Positions 1 to 6,493 of a DNA stretch of 6,493 bases are shown here, piece by piece; the stretch's first letter is position 1, and every line of letters begins with the position of its first letter. The notes under the pieces were generated by a model. The model was not told where the DNA came from and did no database searches. It was given only the letters and a program-made list of their open reading frames with translations. Position numbers and translations under genes: made by a program. The DNA is from Deltaproteobacteria bacterium (GTDB lineage Bacteria > Myxococcota > Myxococcia > Myxococcales > 40CM-4-68-19): assembly GCA_005879095.1 (NCBI GenBank), contig VBLM01000355.1, positions 1-6,493 of the forward strand, in the 5' to 3' direction.

Positions 1-3134
<3,134 letters not shown>

Positions 3135-3410
3135 TCAGGCGGCCTTGACGAAGAGCGGCAGGCACTCCCTTTCGCAGCGAACGACGCCGGGCTGCGCGCT
3201 GCAGCTCCTGATGCCGATGGGCTCGCCAGTGTTCGCATTGCAGACGAGCGTGCAATCCGCCAGCTGGTTCCCCCTTGCGCGACAACGCACGTGGCGGTGC
3301 TTGACGGTGTACTTGCGCTCGTTGCGCCGGTTCCGGAACCAGAGGTACACGATGGGGAGCGCGGCGATGAGCAGAATGACGAACGGCAGCCAGTGGACCT
3401 GACCGGTCAT
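3135..3410 (-). CDS. Small six-cysteine single-pass membrane protein, function unknown
   Basis: This 91-residue protein has a short N-terminus and one hydrophobic segment at about residues 7-25 (WLPFVILLIAALPIVYLWF). A basic stretch (RNRRNERK) follows, which by the positive-inside rule places the C-terminal part in the cytoplasm. That part holds six cysteines (43, 53, 57, 70, 79, 83) spaced C-x9-C-x3-C-x12-C-x8-C-x3-C, near HRH and ending in two C-x3-C pairs. This suggests metal or Fe-S binding, or disulphides if the topology is reversed, but no known family is recognised. The ATG at 3410 is chosen because GGAGGT lies four bases upstream and the membrane segment follows directly. An in-frame ATG at 3521 would add 37 unconvincing residues. 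The gene sits 118 bases after the synthetase gene and 219 bases before nifJ on the same strand, so co-transcription is possible. A link to PFOR electron transfer is only a guess from position. Confidence 0.7.
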   Translation of the reverse strand: MTGQVHWLPFVILLIAALPIVYLWFRNRRNERKYTVKHRHVRCRARGNQLADCTLVCNANTGEPIGIRSCSAQPGVVRCERECLPLFVKAA

Positions 3411-3414
3411 GGCG

Positions 3415-3420
3415 ACCTCC
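3415..3420 (-). promoter_or_regulatory. Strong ribosome binding site of the small membrane protein
   Basis: The minus strand reads GGAGGT, a near-complete anti-16S match, four bases before the ATG at 3410. This is the best ribosome binding site among the minus-strand genes and supports the short, 91-residue start over the ATG at 3521. Confidence 0.65.
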
Positions 3421-3423
3421 TGC

Positions 3424-3440
3424 GGGGCGGAATCAGCCCC
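3424..3440. repeat. Short GC hairpin just upstream of the small gene's ribosome binding site
   Basis: GGGGC (3424-3428) and GCCCC (3436-3440) flank a seven-base loop and end three bases before the GGAGGT site in transcript order. A five-pair GC stem here could influence translation start, but it is short and could be coincidental in G+C-rich DNA. Confidence 0.2.
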
Positions 3441-3504
3441 TTTCATAAGCACGCATGCAAGCCCCGCACCGATGTCCTCCCAGAGACCGGTGCGTGCACG
3501 AAGA

Positions 3505-3519
3505 GCGCAGATCCTGCGC
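3505..3519 (-). terminator. Weak hairpin after the acyl-CoA synthetase/GNAT gene
   Basis: GCGCAG and CTGCGC surround a three-base loop, a perfect six-pair GC stem starting nine bases past the TGA at 3529-3531. In the transcript it is followed by only a mildly T-rich CTCTTCG, so it is at best a leaky terminator or a 3'-end stabiliser. A second perfect palindrome, GCGCATGCGC (3516-3525), overlaps it and would compete for pairing. Confidence 0.25.
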
Positions 3520-3528
3520 ATGCGCCCT

Positions 3529-6183
3529 TCAGCGGAGCTCCTTGCTTGCGCCGGTCTCTCCCTCGAAGCTGAAGCCCAGGTCCTTGCACACCCGCCGCAT
3601 CTGCACGTTGCCTGGCAGAATCTCCGCCACGATGCGCTTCACGCCCCAGTCGCGTCCGACGTCGAAGAGACGTCGCAGCATGGCGGTCCCGAGTCCCTGC
3701 CCTTGCAGAGGATCACTCACTAGCAGCGCGAACTCGGCGTCCGGCGTGCCGGCGAGGCGCGTGAGACGTGCCACCGCGACAATCTCGGGCGTGCCGTCGG
3801 CAGAAGTCCGCTCCGCCACCAGCGCCATCTCGCGGTCGTAGTCGATGAAGCAGATGCGCACGAGCCGGTCATGGGCCACGCGCGCGTCGAGCTTCAGCGT
3901 CCCCGCATACCGATTGAACACGCTGTCCTGAGAAAGCGTGCGATGGAACTGGACCATTCTCGGCTCGTCCTCGGGACGGATGGGCCGGACCCTCACTGTG
4001 CCGCCTCCGCGCAGCTCGACCGTGCCGGTGTAGTGCGTCGGGTAAGGCCGTATGGCTGGCACTGGCAAACGATCATCGGCCACTTCGCTCCCGTGCAGGA
4101 CGATGCGCGCGTCGAGCGCGATCAGCCGCTCCGACGAGGCGAGCAGCGGGTTGATCTCGATTTCGGCGATCGTCCGCTGCTCGACGACCAGCTGACTGAA
4201 CCTGACGAGCAGCTTCTCCAACGCCGCCCCGTCCACTTTCGCTCGACCGCGCGAGCCGGTAAGCGCAGCGTGGATCTTCGTTTGCTCCATCATCCGCCGC
4301 GCCAGCGTCGTGTTCAGAGGAGGCAGCGCCAGCGAACGATCCTGGAGCACCTCGACGAGCAGGCCGCCGGTCCCGAAGAGGAGCACGGGCCCGAACTGCG
4401 GATCGACGGTGCTGCCGACGATCAGCTCGTATCCGCCCGCGCGGATCATCGGCTGCACGGTGACGCCTTCGAAGGCGGCCGGCCCGCCGAGCTCCGCCAG
4501 GCGGCCGCGGATGGTCTCGAACGCGTCGCGCACCTCGCGCGAGCTGCGCAGGTCGAGCTGGACGCCGCCCACGTCACTCTTGTGTGCGACGGTTCGCGAA
4601 TGCAGCTTGAGGGCGACAGGGAATCCGAGGGCCTCCGCCTCGCGGACGGCGTCGTCGGCGGAAATCGCGAGGCGCGTCTCAACGGTGGGAATGCCATAGG
4701 TGGCGAGGACACGCTTCGACTCCAACTCGGTGAGCAAGGTACGGCGATCGGCGCGGGCAGCGAGCAGGATTGCTTCTGCCTTCTCGTGGCCGAGGGTGGC
4801 TTCCTCGGTGAGCGCCGGCGTCTCGTACAGCGCGCGGAGGTTGTACGTGTACTTCCACATGTAGCCGAACATCCGCGCCGCCGTATCGGGATACTGGAAC
4901 GTGGGAATGTCCGCGTCGGAGAGGACGCGCCTTCCCGCGGCCACCTCGGCGCCACCCATCCAGCTAGCCAATACAGGTTTGCCAGGGTAGCGGTGCGCGT
5001 AGGGCTTGAGCCGTTCCGCCGTCAGCGTAGGCTCCGTCTGGTCCTGGGGGGCGAGGATCGCCAGGATCCCGTCGCTCTCTTTGTCCGATCCGGCCGTCTC
5101 CATCGCCTTCGCGTAGGTTTCAGGGTCGGCGTTCCCAAGGAGGTCAACGGGTGTTCCCGGGGCCGGCTCGCCGCCGGCCGCGACCAGCGCGTCCGTGGCC
5201 AGCACTCCGGGTCCCCCCGCATTGGTAAGGATGCTCAGCCGCCGGCCTTTCGGGCGCGGCTGCTTGGCGAGAGTGTCTGCCATGTTGAAGAGGTCCGCGA
5301 TCGAGTCGACCCGCAGCACGCCGGTGCGGCGGAAAGCGGCGGTGAGCGTTTCGTCGCTTCCGGCCAGAGCGCCCGTGTGCGAAGCCGCGGCCTGCGCCGC
5401 CTGTGCGCTGCGTCCACCTTTGAGGACGATGATAGGCTTGCGTAGCGTCACCTCGCGCGCTGCAGAGAGGAATGTGCGCGCGTCGCCCACCGACTCCATG
5501 TAGATGAGGATGCTCTTCGTCCGGCCGTCGTGATCCAGATAGTCGATCACGTCGCCCCAGCCGACGTCCAGGAGTGACCCAAGGGAGACGAAGGCGCTGA
5601 ACCCGAAGTGCTCTTGCAGGCTCCAGTCGAGGATCGCGGTTTGCAGCGCCCCGCTCTGGCTGAGGAAGGCGACGTCGCCCTTGCGGGCCATGGCCCCGGC
5701 ACACGTCGCATTGAGGCCGGTGAGCGGGGACATGATCCCGAGGCAATTCGGGCCAACGATGCGCATCCGGGCGGCGCGGGCGACCTCGAGGATTTCCGTT
5801 TCGAGCCGGACCCCTTCGGGACCGCTCTCCCTGAAGCCGGCGGAGAGCACAATGGCGCCGCGGATTCCCGCCTCCGCGCACTCTCTGATCGCGTCGGGCA
5901 CGCTGGAGGCGGGCGTGGCCACCACTGCGAGATCGATCTTCTCCCGCACCGCCGTCACGCTGGGCCAGGTCTTGATCCCCAGCACGTTGACCCGCTTTGC
6001 ATTGATGGGGAAGACGGTCCCCCCGAAGGGATTCGTGACCAGGTTCCACATCAACGTGCGGCCGACGCTGCCTGCGCGCTCGCTCGCCCCGATGACGGCG
6101 ACGCTGCGAGGCGCGAAGAAGACTTCGAGCGGATGTCCCGTTTGACCGCGTAGCAGGTCGGCCGAGGAGTCGATGGCGTTCAT
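3529..6183 (-). CDS. Bifunctional acetate/acyl-CoA ligase (NDP-forming) and GNAT N-acetyltransferase
   Basis: This 884-residue cytoplasmic fusion protein has a CoA-binding Rossmann domain at about residues 20-120 ([14 protein letters not shown]). A succinyl-CoA-ligase-like region at about 140-300 contains [10 protein letters not shown] and FLSQSGALQ, with the phospho-histidine candidate His269 in [12 protein letters not shown] linker/flavodoxin-like region follows to about 460, then an ATP-grasp domain at about 480-700 with His534 in [15 protein letters not shown] and EIEINPLL. The GNAT domain at about 725-884 has [15 protein letters not shown] (Glu817) and the acetyl-CoA loop QGQGLGTA (827-834). 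The synthetase part would interconvert acetyl-CoA plus ADP and Pi with acetate, CoA and ATP. The GNAT part resembles the lysine acetyltransferase Pat/PatZ. Unlike E. coli PatZ, the catalytic histidine is kept. The ATG at 6183 is preferred over an ATG at 6309 because the conserved start lies about 20 residues in, and a modest GGA precedes it. The C-terminus ends soon after GFSFEGETG, slightly short for the family. No activity can be proven from sequence. Confidence 0.93.
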   Translation of the reverse strand: MNAIDSSADLLRGQTGHPLEVFFAPRSVAVIGASERAGSVGRTLMWNLVTNPFGGTVFPINAKRVNVLGIKTWPSVTAVREKIDLAVVATPASSVPDAIRECAEAGIRGAIVLSAGFRESGPEGVRLETEILEVARAARMRIVGPNCLGIMSPLTGLNATCAGAMARKGDVAFLSQSGALQTAILDWSLQEHFGFSAFVSLGSLLDVGWGDVIDYLDHDGRTKSILIYMESVGDARTFLSAAREVTLRKPIIVLKGGRSAQAAQAAASHTGALAGSDETLTAAFRRTGVLRVDSIADLFNMADTLAKQPRPKGRRLSILTNAGGPGVLATDALVAAGGEPAPGTPVDLLGNADPETYAKAMETAGSDKESDGILAILAPQDQTEPTLTAERLKPYAHRYPGKPVLASWMGGAEVAAGRRVLSDADIPTFQYPDTAARMFGYMWKYTYNLRALYETPALTEEATLGHEKAEAILLAARADRRTLLTELESKRVLATYGIPTVETRLAISADDAVREAEALGFPVALKLHSRTVAHKSDVGGVQLDLRSSREVRDAFETIRGRLAELGGPAAFEGVTVQPMIRAGGYELIVGSTVDPQFGPVLLFGTGGLLVEVLQDRSLALPPLNTTLARRMMEQTKIHAALTGSRGRAKVDGAALEKLLVRFSQLVVEQRTIAEIEINPLLASSERLIALDARIVLHGSEVADDRLPVPAIRPYPTHYTGTVELRGGGTVRVRPIRPEDEPRMVQFHRTLSQDSVFNRYAGTLKLDARVAHDRLVRICFIDYDREMALVAERTSADGTPEIVAVARLTRLAGTPDAEFALLVSDPLQGQGLGTAMLRRLFDVGRDWGVKRIVAEILPGNVQMRRVCKDLGFSFEGETGASKELR

Positions 6184-6254
6184 CTGGTTTCCGGAGTTTG
6201 CACGGCCCGCGCCAGTGGGTTGCTCGTAACACAAGCAGTCCCTGGGCGGCAGGC

Positions 6255-6273
6255 GGCGCGTTTCTTGCGCGCC
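6255..6273. repeat. GC inverted repeat in the presumed 5' leader of the synthetase/GNAT gene
   Basis: GGCGCG and CGCGCC flank TTTCTTG, a perfect six-pair stem with a seven-base loop, about 72 bases upstream of the ATG at 6183. It could be an operator or a leader hairpin. On the plus strand it is directly followed by the AGGAGGT of the short divergent ORF. Confidence 0.3.
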
Positions 6274-6288
6274 AGGAGGTGCGAGCAC

Positions 6289-6375
6289 ATGAGTGGGGAA
6301 CGGGACCATCGCGCCGCAAAGGCTGCGCGACTTTTCAGCCGAAGCGCCCCGTTGCGGACGCCGCCATCCAGGTAG
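6289..6375 (+). CDS. Possible 28-residue divergent small ORF
   Basis: This is the only plus-strand frame here with a full Shine-Dalgarno match: AGGAGGT at 6274-6280, eight bases before ATG at 6289. It encodes 28 residues, rich in Arg and Ala ([16 protein letters not shown] to the N-terminal side), ending at TAG 6373-6375. It is divergent from the synthetase/GNAT gene and overlaps its presumed leader or promoter region. No homology or membrane segment is seen. It may be a real small protein, the broken start of a lost gene, or chance. Confidence 0.2.
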   Translation: MSGERDHRAAKAARLFSRSAPLRTPPSR

Positions 6376-6444
6376 GCAGGAGGCTAACGTTTACCTTTCA
6401 CTCTCGTCGCCGCGCTACCCGTGATCGTGCCGCCGCTTCGCGAC

Positions 6445-6477
6445 CTAGCGAGCATGGCTCAGTCCATGCATCGCTGG
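6445..6477. repeat. Long imperfect hairpin near the right edge
   Basis: GCGA-GCATGG (6448-6457) pairs with CCATGC-a-TCGC (6464-6474) around the six-base loop CTCAGT, with one bulged A at 6470. Flanking C-T-A and T-G-G can extend the stem to 13 pairs with one G-U. No T-run follows on either side, so it is not a standard intrinsic terminator. It may be an operator dyad or an RNA structure belonging to a gene beyond the window. Confidence 0.45.
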
Positions 6478-6493
6478 CGGAAATGTGTGGTTC

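Larger units (their letters stand above)
6184..6493. other. Upstream region of the synthetase/GNAT gene: no confident gene
   Basis: These 310 bases hold no recognisable conserved gene. The synthetase frame stays open to 6309, but the added 42 residues do not look like the family and lack a ribosome binding site. The region contains a long imperfect hairpin (6445-6477), a GC hairpin (6255-6273), a loose inverted pair CCGCAA (6313-6318) with TTGCGG (6352-6357), and one short plus-strand ORF. The promoter of the minus-strand genes should lie here, but I cannot place a convincing -35/-10 pair. Confidence 0.5.

Noticed and set aside
3411..3521. 37-residue N-terminal extension of the small membrane protein
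   Set aside because: The ATG at 3521 has no good ribosome binding site, whereas the ATG at 3410 has GGAGGT at four bases and puts the membrane segment at the N-terminus.
3871..5445. A 524-codon plus-strand open frame antisense to the synthetase/GNAT gene
   Set aside because: It mirrors codons of a clearly conserved protein, has no recognisable domain and no convincing ribosome binding site. It is a shadow frame.
6199..6214. Sigma-54-like element (GG, ten bases, GC) on the minus strand just upstream of the synthetase ATG
   Set aside because: The GG/GC spacing fits, but it departs from the consensus at both boxes and would leave only a few bases of leader before the ATG at 6183. It is likely chance in GC-rich DNA.

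Overview
The window is G+C-rich bacterial DNA in which every confident gene lies on the minus strand, so genes read from the right edge towards base 1. Codon use, mostly G or C in third position, suggests a high-GC Gram-negative bacterium. A Myxococcota/Deltaproteobacteria-like or soil-proteobacterial source is plausible, but this is inference: there is no rRNA or other phylogenetic marker.

In order of transcription: (1) A leader or intergenic region (about 6184-6493) with several inverted repeats and one short divergent ORF that has a good ribosome binding site. (2) A large fusion gene (6183-3529) encoding an NDP-forming acyl-/acetyl-CoA synthetase (CoA-binding, succinyl-CoA-ligase-like and ATP-grasp parts) with a C-terminal GNAT acetyltransferase domain. 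(3) A 91-residue, six-cysteine, single-pass membrane protein of unknown function (3410-3135) with a strong ribosome binding site. (4) A 219-bp gap holding a 13-codon upstream ORF whose stop overlaps the start of the next gene. (5) nifJ, pyruvate:ferredoxin (flavodoxin) oxidoreductase (2915 to beyond base 1), cut by the window edge within the C-terminal TPP domain.

Together the genes suggest acetyl-CoA-centred metabolism. PFOR oxidises pyruvate to acetyl-CoA, CO2 and reduced ferredoxin. The ADP-forming synthetase could convert acetyl-CoA to acetate while conserving ATP, or act in the reverse direction. The GNAT domain could use acetyl-CoA to acetylate proteins, as Pat/PatZ does. The synthetase domain keeps the phospho-histidine that the dedicated regulatory Pat enzymes lack.

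The most striking observation is that nifJ is not intact. Near base 2585 a net loss of 29 nt, relative to the family, removes ten residues and shifts the frame. The missing segment includes the arginine that binds pyruvate in characterised PFORs (Arg114 in Desulfovibrio africanus). All 861 downstream codons in the window are open and conserved, so this is either a very recent inactivating deletion or an assembly error. I found no CRISPR array, tRNA, rRNA or insertion sequence, and no evidence for an undescribed multi-gene system. The six-cysteine protein is the main unexplained gene.
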